Made by a program: the position numbers and the translations under genes. A stretch of 64,000 nt of DNA. Origin: Mycosarcoma maydis. Taxonomy: Eukaryota; Basidiomycota; Ustilaginomycetes; Ustilaginales. The first letter of the stretch is position 1; every line of letters begins with the position of its first letter. The DNA is taken from assembly GCF_000328475.2 (NCBI RefSeq), contig NC_026486.1:124001-188000 (forward strand). The letters are read 5' to 3'. Below are positions 10,572 to 21,986 of this stretch, in pieces. The notes under the pieces were generated by a model. The model saw nothing but the letters and a program-made list of their open reading frames with translations. It was not told the origin of the DNA and made no database searches.

Positions 10572-12529
10572 GTTAGAAGCACCTCGAGGGGTTGTGTGTG
10601 CGGGTAAAATCGAGCGGGCTGACGGTGGCAAGTGTGGCTGGAAGGGAGCGCAAGGTAAAGAAAGGGATGAAACGAGCGGCCACCTTGCTATCGATCAAGC
10701 AGGTCCCTAGCTCGTATATGGCCCAGCGATGATGCGGAAGGGTGGTTAGGTGTGGAAGAGGAAGGGGGTGGAGATGGAGATGGAGATGGAGATGGAGATG
10801 GAGATGGAGGCGAGGTTGGCAGTTGAGAGAAACAAGCAAGTTGGTACAGGCACGGTTCGAACGCGGCGGGCGGTTTGATGCTGTACTTACTCTATCACAG
10901 TTGAAGCCAAGGAGGTACCAAACCACTCACGACTCTCACGTCGGTTTAAACTACAATAACTTAATCATATACGGTATATGACAAGCGCTGAGTGCGCTTG
11001 ACCACGGACAGCAACACTCTTCGACTGAGAGTTGACTAGCGGTAATTCACGATTCAAAGTTGGCAAATATAAAATAACGTAGTCAAGCCAGACGAGCACA
11101 GCGCTAAAGTGAGGTTGATGCTGATCCAGCATGTAACCCGACATGCGGGGAAAATCCGCCGATTTACGGTTCTGTGCCAAATTGATTCCATCGTCCACGA
11201 GCCGCATTCACGATTCGTGATTGTGATTCGTGGTTGTGATTGTTTGCTCCTTATTTAATTATTAAGGGCGCGTTCCAAATCTGCTGTGCTGTGCTCTTTC
11301 GCTGCTGCTGTCCATCGATCAGTCGGAATAATACACCAATACATTCAAGTTTGACAAATTTACGATTGGGTGCAGCTCGTGCCTCGATTGCTTCACTCGA
11401 TTTTCTCTGCTTGCCTTTTCAGTCATGAGTGGATGAGCCTGATGAGCGAGCAAGTCGCGCTCGACAATTTAAATATTACGAATCGTCAATCACAAATGTT
11501 CGAGGCCGACCCCACATAACCATCCATCTATGCATCCATCATCCTGCTCAACGCCTTGGAGCATCTACAGTAAGCAAAGGAAAGGTTTGTTGGGTTGCTT
11601 GATTGCAAGCTCAGCGTGGGCGTGCATGACCGAGTCAAGCCTGGATTCAGTTGGTGTTTGTTGTGCTGCCACTTTCACGCATCAGCTGTTGTCCTCAGTC
11701 ACAAATCCATACGTCGTGGTGGTTGAAACTGTGCTTGCTGTGCGCCCATCTCCTAGCCAAGCAAGAGCGGGGCTTAAGTTAGTTTTTCTGTTTGCTGCAC
11801 GGGCGGGGCAAAACACTGACTTGGTTGTCATTAGAAACAATCACGAATCCTGATTCACGAATGCGGCAACAGACACACTCAAAGCACACCGCGAGAGTCT
11901 CTCTTCTCACGTCCTGCAAACATGAAACTGCACGGCGGCGGAGTTGAATTTTCACCTCGCTAAAGCTGCGTCCAACGCCCTCGCTCCCTCTCATCTCCTC
12001 GAACCCATTCGTAACGAATGGTAAATAATCAATGATTATATAACACGCTGTCAGCCACGCCCTGCGCTAATAACCCGCTAACTCACGATTGCGAACTCTT
12101 GGCTTGCTGTAACTATTCGCGATTCCGATCGGTGATTCACGATTCGTGATTGGTCTGTTAGACCGCTAAAAGCATCAACTCAATCGCCGCTTTCATGTTT
12201 CGTGTTTGATTGTCCACCTCTCGCCAGATCATCCCACTCATGACTGACCTTCATACAGTACAGTGCAATACAGTACAGTCACGAGTACAGCTTCCAACCA
12301 GGCAGAGGCGTCTCAGCCCTTTCAGTCGCATTCTGAAACAGAGCGCCAACACGCCGCAGGCACATGGCCACCGATGCTCTGGGTAGTGTGTGCTAATATT
12401 ACAACTGGACCCCACTCTAACCAGCGCAGTTCTTCCTGGCGTCTGGTCGCGCAAACACGTCGCCGTCCACATCGTCCACGCCCTCTTTCCGATCAGATCA
12501 CGCCAGACACTGCCCACAACAGCGACGCT
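10572..12529. other. Long intergenic region with repeats
   Basis: No gene is supported in these 1.96 kb. A hexanucleotide tract lies at 10769-10809, and scattered ATTCGTGATT-type motifs occur near 11210-11240, 11480 and 12110-12160. The part next to 10571 is the lipase promoter. The rest is 3' flank of the bromodomain gene. Confidence 0.5.
10769..10809. repeat. (GGAGAT)n microsatellite
   Basis: About seven tandem copies of GGAGAT lie on the plus strand, upstream of the lipase gene. Confidence 0.95.
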
Positions 12530-14758
12530 TCAATCCGAGTCCGAGTCCGAGCCACTCTCGTCGGATGAGCTCTCCGAGTGCACCAGATCGTCGTGTCCTC
12601 CCGCAGCTCCTCCCGAGCCAACCGCATCCGGATTGCCAAACTGCTCCAGCTGCTGCTGAAGCCGTGCGATCCTCTCGGCCTCCTCGCCTTCGTCCAGATT
12701 CTTCTTTTTGATACCTCCTGTGCCACGCTTTCGCCCGTCCAGCGGTGCCGACTTGGAATTCTTGTTGGCCACCGGCGCCGGCTTTTTGGGGCGCACCACG
12801 TACTTGTACAGCTTGTACAGAGTCTTCGCCGACAGCTCGTCAATGTCGAGCTCAATCTCCTCTTCATCATTCTGGTTGGCTGGCTTGTCTTCGTTGATGA
12901 TCCGGATCGCACCGTCCAGACGCTCTTCCGACAGCTCCGTGATCTTGGCCGCCAGCTCCTCCTTCTGCTCGTACGTCACTGTGCGGATGTCTTCGTCGCT
13001 GTTGCCATCCCGGCGGCTCGTGTTGGCCTTCTTGCTGCTAGGCGTGGGCTTTTTCTTGGCAGCCGCCGGCTTCGCCTTTTTGGCCGGAACATACTCGGCA
13101 GCTGCCGCCGAAGGGCTCCCCGTCGACTTGGCCTTGCTCTTTTTCTTGGACGCTCCACTGCTTTCGGATGCCTTCCTCTTGGTGCCGGCCGCCTTGTTCT
13201 TGCTCTTCTTCGAGCCTCCCGAGCTGGCGTAGCTCTCCTGCAACGATGCCAGCATGGTCTTGGTGTTGGCAATTAACCCTGCGTTCTGGTTCTTGGCGCC
13301 CTCGAGCATAGCCAGAGTTGCCGAGAGCTGCGCGATCTGCTCCTGTAGCGCCGCCTGCAATGCGGGATCCACGTCATCCTCTTCGTCCTCGGCATCGTCG
13401 TCCTCATCCACGTCGCTCTCCTCATAATCTGGCAAGGGTGCCGGCGCAGGCTTGCGCGACATCTTGTCCTCATAGACCGACTTGAGCTGCTCGCCCATCG
13501 TGTACACATCTGAGCCTGGCGGGTTGAAGGTGAAGCAGTTCTGGAAGAGCAGCTGCATGTCGGTGTCAAACTCCTGAGCATCGGCGTACTCGCCCGACCG
13601 AATGTTTTTCTGGACGTCGCGCAAAGCGATTGGCTTCTTTATCATCTGGAAGTATGCGGGTGCCCAGTCAAAGTCCATAGTGGGCTGATCGTAAAACACC
13701 CAAGCAACGTTGGAAAAGGTGGGTTTGAGCAAATCATCAATGACTCTGGTGCAGAAACGCAGTTCATCCTGAGCCACTTTTGCGTAATGCGCTTGTTCGC
13801 GTGCCGAGAGCCCACCGGCCTTCTTGGCTGCCTTGCGCCTTGCGGCCTTGCGGATCTCGGAGGAAGAGGCGCTCTGAGGCTCGTTGGCCCATGGGAGGTC
13901 CTTGGGAGGAGGAGGGTGAATCTCCCTCTTTGGTCGGCCGCCCACGTCTGAGGACGAACGTCGGATGGTGGGCACGGGGTTGGAAGGACGACGCGCGCGT
14001 ACAGCGGCAATATCAGATGCCTGAGCCGAGGGAGATGTGACTGCAGGAACATCCTTCATGTACTTGTCGAACGCTGCTTCGAGAACGCGCGCATTGTGAG
14101 TGTAAGGGCTATCCGGTCCGTTGAAGGTAGCACAGTTGAAGAAAACCTGGCGAACATCTGCCTCAAAGTCATGCATGCGGCGATAGACGTCTTTTGCAGG
14201 ATCGAGACCCCATTGAGGAGCTGATTTGGCCTTGTCTCCTGGCTTGGAGTTGGGCTTGAGAACAAGTGCTGTGAGCGCCAGCTTGATGTCGATGGTTCCA
14301 AAGTCCATGGGCTTGGTGATGATCTGCGGGTACTGGGGGATGCCAAGCGCGACAGGATCGACAGGGGCAAGGAAGGCGATGGCTTCACGTCGGGTCTTGA
14401 GCGACTTGAGCGTGCTCTGCGCAAACTTGAGTTGAGCAGCGGAAATTTCCATGGGGCCGTCATAGGGTTTGGAATCGACGGCGGCTGGCTCGGTACGCTG
14501 CGAAAGTGAATGCGACGAGGTGGCAGCGTGTTGAGATTGTGCCTGTGCTTGGGATACAAGGGCGTCCGGCTGGACGCCGACATTCGAGATGGGTTCAGCG
14601 GTGGGAGGCACTAGGGGCGCATCATTCGACTCGGGCTTGAGCGGAGATGTGGCGACATGGTGATTCGCCTCGACATTCGGAGCAGCCTGAGCGGCAGGAA
14701 GAGATGTTGCAAGGCTGTGGCCGTTGACGGGTGCGGTGAAAAGATGGGCATCAGACAT
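12530..14758 (-). CDS. BDF1: BET double-bromodomain protein (Bdf1-like)
   Basis: BET proteins bind acetylated histone tails and help recruit the transcription machinery in the nucleus. The protein has 742 residues from the ATG at 14758. Bromodomain 1 spans about 107-235, with the acetyl-lysine Asn in NCATFNGPDS at about 213. Bromodomain 2 spans about 329-437, with the matching Asn in NCFTFNPPGSD at about 412. A coiled-coil segment and a Lys/Ser-rich basic region follow, then the NET/ET domain at about 594-657 (YEQKEELAAKITELSEERL) and an acidic Ser-Asp tail. This order is that of Bdf1/Brd4-type proteins. Bromodomain 1 carries an insert of about 20 residues (around KPNSKPGDKAKSAPQ) between the KPMDFGTI helix and the following helix. 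It is intronless. Confidence 0.93.
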   Translation of the reverse strand: MSDAHLFTAPVNGHSLATSLPAAQAAPNVEANHHVATSPLKPESNDAPLVPPTAEPISNVGVQPDALVSQAQAQSQHAATSSHSLSQRTEPAAVDSKPYDGPMEISAAQLKFAQSTLKSLKTRREAIAFLAPVDPVALGIPQYPQIITKPMDFGTIDIKLALTALVLKPNSKPGDKAKSAPQWGLDPAKDVYRRMHDFEADVRQVFFNCATFNGPDSPYTHNARVLEAAFDKYMKDVPAVTSPSAQASDIAAVRARRPSNPVPTIRRSSSDVGGRPKREIHPPPPKDLPWANEPQSASSSEIRKAARRKAAKKAGGLSAREQAHYAKVAQDELRFCTRVIDDLLKPTFSNVAWVFYDQPTMDFDWAPAYFQMIKKPIALRDVQKNIRSGEYADAQEFDTDMQLLFQNCFTFNPPGSDVYTMGEQLKSVYEDKMSRKPAPAPLPDYEESDVDEDDDAEDEEDDVDPALQAALQEQIAQLSATLAMLEGAKNQNAGLIANTKTMLASLQESYASSGGSKKSKNKAAGTKRKASESSGASKKKSKAKSTGSPSAAAAEYVPAKKAKPAAAKKKPTPSSKKANTSRRDGNSDEDIRTVTYEQKEELAAKITELSEERLDGAIRIINEDKPANQNDEEEIELDIDELSAKTLYKLYKYVVRPKKPAPVANKNSKSAPLDGRKRGTGGIKKKNLDEGEEAERIARLQQQLEQFGNPDAVGSGGAAGGHDDLVHSESSSDESGSDSDSD

Positions 14759-16477
14759 GATGAACAAAGAAGGCGAATGCAGTGAGGCCGGATGGTGCGG
14801 AAGTGAATTATCGATCAGAGGCCACAACCTGGAAAGCCGTTTGATTTGCCGGTCTTTGTCCGCCGATGACTGGGACGCGTAGGAGACGGAGGGTCAGGTA
14901 ATGAAAGAGGGCTGAGGCGTTTGTGTTTGCGTTGCGATTCCAGCTGTGCTTGTTCTTGGAGTTTCCGCGAGCAAGCACTTGACGGGACAAGATGGATGGA
15001 TGGATGGATGGATGGATGGACAGATGGCTGGATAGATTGTACACGGAGTGACGATTACGAGATAGTTGGGATTGGATGGAAATTGACACTGCAGAGCACG
15101 ACGCGGAGCAGAGCAGAGCAGAAGCGAGAAGATCCCAAAGTGGCTCGACTGCCGACGTGTCGAGGCGAATGTAGAAGAAGCGACAAATTCGGAGGGAAGG
15201 GGCAACGTTCTGAACGCGTCGTCTTCAAATACTCGTCGATTCATTTGGATTTTGACGGCTTTTATCTCGTGACTACTACACGACTCACTCGGCTGCTCCC
15301 TTGCTTCTTATTTTATTCGCGCCTCGCTTTCAACGCGCCCACCAGAATCACGAATGATCCTCGAGTTCGCGCAGTGACATGCTGTTACGCGCAGATGCAG
15401 TCGCAACCGTCAATCGTGATACCGACACAACTCAGCCCGATGCAAATTTCTTCAAAATTCGACCAATCACGAATACCGGCAAATGGTGACAGTCGGTAGA
15501 TTTGTGACTCTGTGACTGTTGGTCGGTGAATGAGGTCCAACACAACTTAACATGGAACAAAGATTCACTATTCGTGATTCGTGATTCGTGATTGTCGCGT
15601 GTTCATGGTGAAAGCCGTACCATGCATGCTGGTAGCATGGAATAGTTCGGCAGGTTAGATGTGGATGCTCTCTGATGGGATCCAATCTGAAAGTAGTTGG
15701 CTGCAAGTGCAGATTGGGAGCGATGTAGTTCGGCAAGTAGGCGTTAGAACATCATACAGTAGAACCTGTACAGACAAGTGAAAGCTGACCTGACCAAGAA
15801 GCACGGATTTGGGTTGGAATGAGAGGATTTGGTGTGGCTTCTCTGTGTCCTTGTCTGGAATTTTTTTTTTCTTTGTCAGTTGCACTAAGTCAACTTAGCC
15901 GGGGTTTTTAATATGTTAGTCAATACTGTAAATGTGCGGCTGCAGAGCTGCACTGTTGACTGGAAATCTTGAATGGAGAATCCTGTGATTGGGGTTCGTG
16001 ATTTATTATACAATTCACGATTAAGCTAACTGTTGTGATTCACGATTGTGATTTGGCTCCCTCGGCCTTACTGAACGGAAGAGTCGTTGAGTGACTCCAA
16101 TGACAAGCAGCTCGTTTTTTTTCCCGCAGCAAACAACCAGAATCACGAATGGTCGTCAATACAACTCGTGACGGTAACATTCACGATTCCTTCTGCCTGC
16201 TTCCTTTTTTCCCTCTCACTTCGATCACATTCGACTATACAGCAGCTTCTCGCCCCTTTTGCGCCGCTGCTGATCATCTCAGCAGACAGGTCTCGGTGAC
16301 TGTACGTTTGCAGCACTCGGACCTGTACTGGCCCATCACCGCAGTCCGATACTCTCTCGCAGACCACGCAGAAATCCATCACATCTCAAGCACGCTAGAT
16401 CACCTTTGCGCGAGCTTCCGCCTTCGCGTCTACATGCGCATCCGACCAGCTTGCCAACCGACGCCAACTCTTTTGAC
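14759..16477. promoter_or_regulatory. Divergent intergenic region with simple repeats and palindromic motif
   Basis: These 1.7 kb separate the divergent BET gene and the coiled-coil membrane protein gene. They contain a GGAT tetranucleotide run (14991-15020), three head-to-tail ATTCGTGATTCGTG units at 15564-15594, and further motif copies near 15990-16055. The 16200-16470 part is pyrimidine-rich and probably 5' leader. No gene is supported. Confidence 0.5.
14991..15020. repeat. (GGAT)n microsatellite
   Basis: About seven tandem GGAT units lie on the plus strand, in the leader region of the bromodomain gene. Confidence 0.95.
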
Positions 16478-18766
16478 ATGGGCGTGGGCGACGTCGTTCG
16501 CGGAAGCTTTGGCTTCCTTTTGAACCGCAACCAACATGTCCCCATCGCTGCTGCCAACATCAACTTGACGCCCTCCAATGCATTCCACTCGCTCTTCTAC
16601 CGTCACCGAGAAGCCCCTCTCCCAATCACGCCTGTCTCCATCATCAAGTCCATGCTCCAAATCGACGATCTTCAGGCGCTCCTCTGGGCCTGGACCCTCA
16701 TCGGCATACTGCTTCTCTTCGCCTTCTGGACCAACCCCGACGAGGCTTCCTTCAGGCCTTTCCTCACCGATCTCGTCTTCCGCGAGCGGCTTCGTCTCCT
16801 TCAAAATGATCAGCATGCCCATGAATCACAACTGCCCAGCCATGACGCCGCAGTCGCTCCTCCGACCACCGAGCCTGCCTTCGCGCGCAAATCCGATCCC
16901 AGCGCTTTCTCTTCGCTAATTTCTACCACCTCGTATTCATCCGGTCCTTTCGCACTCACTTTTGGAGCAAAGGTAGTGCTCTCGGTGCGCACGCCCCCTT
17001 TCCATCGCAAAGATCTCGGTCTGCTTTCCATCGTCACTATCTCGCAAAGTTCGCCTGCACGCGGATCCAACGACCACCAGAGCTCGCCATCACAAACCAG
17101 CAGACGCACTCAGCGTGCCTCTGCCAAATCCGACGGCTCCATTGATTGTACTTCTCTCTTCATCGGCGCTTTTGGTAAATGGTGGGTCCTCGGTTACGCT
17201 ATCCCGGATCTGCCTGCCACTTCTTCCTCTAATCACTTCCACCCGCCAAAGAACGCCCGTCCAGAGCTCGAGGAGAACATGACCGACATTCCCGATTGGG
17301 GTGTTCTCGAGATGCGCTCCGTTGATCCCGACCCTCAATCCCGGCGAAGTTCCGTACAAGCGTCTCGGAGAGGCCCGCAAGGAAGCGCATCCCAGCCTTC
17401 TTCCCGCCAAGCATCGGGTTCTGAGCCAACCGCACCCATCACATCTCCGTCTCATCCTCTCACGACCACCTCCGCGAGCTCAAAGGACTCTATCTCCGCA
17501 ACTGAGTCTCAAGACTGCATCAGCATTGCTGCGTTGGTTTCGAGATCTCAAAGCGAAATTGTCGACCTTCAAGGCCAACTCAGCCATGTCAGGAGCGCCT
17601 CTGCCCGTACTTGCGAGGCTCTCGAAGCCGATTTGGAGGAGGTGCGCGCCAAGAAGAAGGAAGAGGAGAAACTTCGCTCAGACATCAAATCAAGGACCAA
17701 GGCTTTGGACGACAGCAAAAGGCAGGTCGAAAGCACCCGACGCGAGGCAGAAAGACGCTTGAAGACTGTAAATGCTGCTCGTGCCCTCAAGCAGGCCAGC
17801 ATTCAGCAAAGGAAGGATCAAGTCGATATGCTCCACAAACGCAGAGCTGCTATCAATGCCAAAAAGGCTGCACACACCGAGAAACGCCTGCAGCGCTCCG
17901 AAGAGCTCTTAAACCTAATCAGCCAAGCCAAGGATAAAGCTGATAAGCTACGGAGTGAGATGGATACTCTACGTAAAGATGTACAGGCTGCTCAGGATCA
18001 GTTGCAACTCGAAAAGGCCATTGCTCGTAATATTCAGGAGGCCGACCACCGAGACCAAAGCCGCGTCAACGCTTCGCCCTACATGTGGAACCCTGCGATG
18101 GAGTACAATCAGATGGCCAGCCACGAGGCCATGTACGCACACCTAGCTTCCACCCCTGATCCCCTCGTTGACAGTCTGGCCCGTATGGAAGAGCGCGCCC
18201 TCGCTGCACAACAGTACACCTCGAGTCCCTTTGACGCCGAACCGGGCCTCGCCATCAACAAGATGCCGACGGCCCATGCGGATGGCTATGACAACCTTGG
18301 CACCAGCGTTTTGCGAAATGCTTTCCGTCGCGCTAACGCTGCATCGGTTGGCGAGGGTCGCGAAATGTTGTCCCATGCTTCGCCGGGCATTGGCAACCCC
18401 TCCCTGCAGAATGCCTCCAACTTCGAGGCTATCAAGCAAGCTTTCCAGCCCACCATCGCTACCGAGGAGGATGGTCGTCGATCTTGGTCGGCATTTGATG
18501 TTTGGCAATCTGACCTTCGCAGCGGCAGCCGTCAGAACTTGCAATGGGCGTCCGGCACAGCGAATGCGAGTGCTGATTCGTTGCCTCAGTTCAGCGCAAG
18601 CAGCAGCTTCTTGCCACTCGACCGTAGTACCAGTGCGGAACAGACTGGCTTTGCCAAGTTCCAGGACCAAGAAGGCGATCCAGAGCAAAATCGCAACCTA
18701 TCCAAGGTCAAGAGAGCTTTCCGCTGGCCCTTCCGGCCGAGCCAAGTGCAAGATGACTTCGTCTAA
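16478..18766 (+). CDS. Coiled-coil membrane protein of unknown function
   Basis: This intronless frame of 762 residues starts at the first in-frame ATG (MGVGDVVRGSFGF). I do not recognise a named family. One strong membrane segment lies at about 70-90 (LLWAWTLIGILLLFAFWT). A region of about 110 residues then mixes hydrophobic strands, including LFIGAFGKWWVLGYAIPDLP. After a Ser/Pro-rich linker comes a long, highly charged coiled coil at about 360-550 (for example SRTKALDDSKRQVESTRREA). The C-terminus is Ser-rich and ends in a basic patch. A single-pass protein with a large coiled-coil domain suggests a tether or scaffold; that is inference only. No signal peptide is evident, so the membrane helix would act as anchor. 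Confidence 0.75.
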   Translation: MGVGDVVRGSFGFLLNRNQHVPIAAANINLTPSNAFHSLFYRHREAPLPITPVSIIKSMLQIDDLQALLWAWTLIGILLLFAFWTNPDEASFRPFLTDLVFRERLRLLQNDQHAHESQLPSHDAAVAPPTTEPAFARKSDPSAFSSLISTTSYSSGPFALTFGAKVVLSVRTPPFHRKDLGLLSIVTISQSSPARGSNDHQSSPSQTSRRTQRASAKSDGSIDCTSLFIGAFGKWWVLGYAIPDLPATSSSNHFHPPKNARPELEENMTDIPDWGVLEMRSVDPDPQSRRSSVQASRRGPQGSASQPSSRQASGSEPTAPITSPSHPLTTTSASSKDSISATESQDCISIAALVSRSQSEIVDLQGQLSHVRSASARTCEALEADLEEVRAKKKEEEKLRSDIKSRTKALDDSKRQVESTRREAERRLKTVNAARALKQASIQQRKDQVDMLHKRRAAINAKKAAHTEKRLQRSEELLNLISQAKDKADKLRSEMDTLRKDVQAAQDQLQLEKAIARNIQEADHRDQSRVNASPYMWNPAMEYNQMASHEAMYAHLASTPDPLVDSLARMEERALAAQQYTSSPFDAEPGLAINKMPTAHADGYDNLGTSVLRNAFRRANAASVGEGREMLSHASPGIGNPSLQNASNFEAIKQAFQPTIATEEDGRRSWSAFDVWQSDLRSGSRQNLQWASGTANASADSLPQFSASSSFLPLDRSTSAEQTGFAKFQDQEGDPEQNRNLSKVKRAFRWPFRPSQVQDDFV

Positions 18767-19454
18767 TTCTCGCCCTCTGCGCTCGCTCCCTCTGTCACAG
18801 ACTCCCCAGTCTTGGATCAATCGGATCTTTGGTCATTGCCGCCTATGTACTCTGCTGACCGGAAAACATCGCTGTTCTCGAACATCGTTCACCTCGTAGA
18901 GCATCATGACCCACGCTGTGAGCCCTCTCCACCCCCAGAATTCGGCTTGCCACATTTGATTTCGTCCGTAACTGAACTGATGAGCCAACGCTGTCTCCGG
19001 CGTCGCTGCCTCTGGCTGCACTGATCCACTAAATTTCTTTTAAACATCGAACTTAGTGCTTCATTTGGTGGTTCACGGATCACTGATTCACGATTCACGA
19101 TTGCCTGGACTGCCGTAAGTGTGCTGAAATTGAGAAACGAATCGGATTTTCCACGTCGGTGTTAGCACTCTTACCGCTGTCTCATCCCGATCATAGTCTC
19201 AAGCTCAATATCAACTTAGCCCAAGCGAGTTGCATGATGTACCTCTTCGTTCATGAGCGATCTCTGAGCGCCTCAAGCTCGAAGAATCGTACCTAAACCC
19301 GATGAGCGATGCTGATGTGGGACTACCTTAGGGATCACCCATCTCGTAGCTCATGCAGTTACTATGTAACTAGTCGAGACATGGTAGAACTTACATCGCC
19401 CCGCTCTGAATCGAGTGCGGGATGGGTTGATGATAACGTGTTGATGCTGAAATC

Positions 19455-20080
19455 GAAGCCATGCGCCACCAAGTCGAGCCAGCCCTTCAGCCGACTCTAT
19501 CGTGGGTATGTACTGATGGCTCACTCAAGGATGGGCTCGCGGCTTACTCATGCTTGGTTTAATCAGGCATCCAAGACGCGGGAGTTTGCAAAGACTGTCG
19601 AACTGGCTCTACGGTCTACCGCGCTGAACAGCTTGCAATCCGTTAAGCACCTGAATATGATGTCGCCAACGAAAGTGCAATGATCTTTTGTGACAACCGC
19701 GCCGCAGTTACTGTATTAGCATCGGTACCAGACCAAGCAGCGACCCAGACATATCAACCGTCCAACAATTTGCAGTTGCCAAGCATGTGGCGGTGGTCTG
19801 GGTCACCGGGCATTGTGGCATTCTAGGGAACGAACGAGCTGACTCTCTTGCTCAGAACGCTGCCGACGATGTAATCAGAGAGTCAGCAGAACACCACGAG
19901 GAAGCTGTCGTCCAGCTGGCTATTCGCAGGAGGGTGATGCAGGCCTGGAATCAAGCATGGAACTCTTCACCAAAAGGATCTAACTTCAGGTCAAAGCTGC
20001 ACAAGCTACGAGCTGGCGACACTTTCAAGCTGTACAACCATCTCCAGCGGGGCCATATGTCCTTTCACATCCTGAACAAA
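19455..20080 (+). pseudogene. Degenerate LINE-type RNase H domain
   Basis: Fragments of a type I RNase H typical of non-LTR retrotransposon polyproteins lie in two plus-strand frames. One frame gives WVCTDGSLKDGLAAYSC (near 19503-19553), TVYRAEQLAI (near 19611-19640) and IFCDNRAAVTVLAS (near 19683). It has stop codons TAA at 19560-19562 and 19644-19646. After a frameshift near 19770-19785 another frame gives VVWVTGHCGILGNERADSLA. Together these hold all four acidic catalytic positions (Asp, Glu, Asp, Asp) and the HxGxxGNExAD signature in the right order. The downstream segment NQAWNSSPKG...HKLRAGD is consistent with a LINE C-terminus. No intact reverse transcriptase is seen upstream. Confidence 0.8.
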
Positions 20081-20205
20081 GGGAAAGTCGTCCTCGGAGC
20101 CACCCCGGCAACCACCCAGGGTGGCTTCTGCTGAAGAGCCACCCGAGGAAGCACCCCGATCTAGGCTCCTCCACAGGGGTGGCTTTCAATAAGCAACCAC
20201 CCCCC
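20081..20205 (+). repeat. Foldback (MITE-like) element, copy A
   Basis: The sequence starts AAAGTCGTCCTCGGAGCCACC and is rich in short complementary stretches (GGTGGCT/AGCCACC). It lies directly downstream of the LINE remnant and shares its edge with copies B, C and D. Confidence 0.6.
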
Positions 20206-20998
20206 ATCAATCTACCGGTCCCAGCATACAGCTCAATACGCCACAATTCGTGATTGTTGTCAATGCAATTGAATGATTTTATCGTGAATCTAAGCCAACA
20301 AGCGAGCAAGTGAGATAGACGAGTGAGTAAAGGGCCAGCAGCCTAGCGGGCGAGTGAGACCAAAGAGTCAACGAGTGAGCGAGACCAGCGAGAAGAATGG
20401 GGCGGATTAGCAGGTCACAATGACGCGCGGGCAAGCTGACGACGAGGAATAGATGATGCTTACCAACTAGGCAGCAGCGATCAATCCAAGGGTATCACAG
20501 TTACTCTCATCATCCGAGTGCTGCGACTGCCTACAGTCGCCGGACAGGGTTACGCTCTTCGAAGGGGTAAGCTCTCACTTGGCTATCGCCAGGCTTCGGA
20601 GCACCTGTCGAGCCTTTCTGTTGAAGCTTGGCACTCCTTCGACGATTAACATGAGCATGGTCATCCCGAGGGTGATCTACATGCTCGTATCCTCTTGCGT
20701 AAGTTGTCCGCTCTTCCGGGGGCGCGCTCGACTCACGACTGCCAAGACACTCTCGAGCTTGGGACTTGGCAGTGGTACCAAAGACCAAACACTACTATGG
20801 ACCTGCTGCTGTGCCGTCACGTTGTAGACACGATTGGGACTGGAGGTTTCCTAACATGCTATCGAAGGCGTTGCTATCTGACTCCATCAGCCGGGCCGAG
20901 TTCAGCCAAGCCACCCGTGGCAGGTGGTAGCTGAGTTAACTCAAGTCTAGCATCCAAGAGCCGATCGACACCATCATCCTCAATCCTCCAACACGCCT

Positions 20999-21355
20999 TT
21001 GCCGTCTACCCGCAACCATCAAGACGGGTCAAACCACCAAGACGAGTCAAGCACTGTGCTGGAACGATGCCAAGCGCTCGAACCAACCATACGCAATCTC
21101 AGCGATGAGATGCGCTCCTACTACCAAAGCATTACCCAGTCGCTGCACTGGCTTGACGATGTGATCCACCGCATCGACCCTGCAGCCGCTCGTGCTGCAT
21201 CCGCCACAAATCCCCCTCTGGTGCCGCTCGAGACCTCCTCTCACAGAGGCGGAGGTGGTCCCAAACGAGACAGGGCACTGCAGAAGCCGTTCCGAGATAG
21301 GCTTCGTCATCAAATCGTGAATGGGCTTGCAGCCACGGGACTCTCTCCCGCCCTT
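20999..21355 (+). pseudogene. Unidentified coding relic, possibly retrotransposon gag
   Basis: An open stretch of about 119 codons without an ATG at its start encodes a hydrophilic, helical segment (ERCQALEPTIRNLSDEMRSY, then HWLDDVIHRIDPAAARAAS) followed by a Gly/Arg-rich patch. Composition and surroundings fit the N-terminal part of a retrotransposon gag-like protein. I cannot name an element, so this is a weak call. Confidence 0.3.
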
Positions 21356-21694
21356 TGAGAAATCCTATGTAGTGAATTGCAAATCATGAATGATTACAAG
21401 CCAACACGATTGGAAACTCACTCTTTGACTGAAAACAAGAATATCCCATCAAAAAAACAACAACAACATAGTTACACGATAAGTTAATTAGATGAATCAC
21501 GAATCATGAATATTCACGATTCACGATTGCAGTTTGAGGATCGTGGATGTTTTGTGATCTGCAAATAGAGACATGGAAGGAACCTTTTAGCCAAACATGA
21601 CCGTAAACCACGTATAAATTGCGAACATTCATGATTTTTATAATTTGTCAACTTAAAATCTGACTGACGCCTGGGCAGCATTCACGTCGTAAAA

Positions 21695-21895
21695 AATGGA
21701 AAAAGTCGTCCTAGGAACCACCGCGGCAACCACCCAAGGTGGGTCATAGGTGGCTTCTCACCGCAATCACCCCTCGCAGGTAGCTCCTACGGTGGCTCCG
21801 AGGACGACCATCCTCTCGATAGCTCATCAGCCAGTCGCATAGGTGGTCACACACTGTGAGACAAGACACAAGACCTGGTATTCACATTGGAGCAA
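21695..21895 (+). repeat. Foldback (MITE-like) element, copy B
   Basis: The left edge GAAAAAGTCGTCCTAGGAAC near 21700 is mirrored by GGTGGCTCCGAGGACGACC near 21792-21810, so the core can fold back on itself. The right flank continues through CATCAGCCAGTCGCATAGG to ACAAGACCTGGTATTCAC. The reverse complement of this copy aligns along its whole length with copy D. Confidence 0.8.
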
Positions 21896-21986
21896 AACAA
21901 CCATAAAATTATGTGTTGTGATTTGTGATTCGTAGCTTAGCAATCACGAAGCACGAATCACGAGTCACAAGTCACGAGTGTGGGTT

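Noticed and set aside
10845..10870. GGTTCGAACGC considered as a tRNA B box
   Set aside because: It misses the final consensus bases, and no A box, acceptor stem or clover-leaf pairing can be found around it. No tRNA gene was found in the window.
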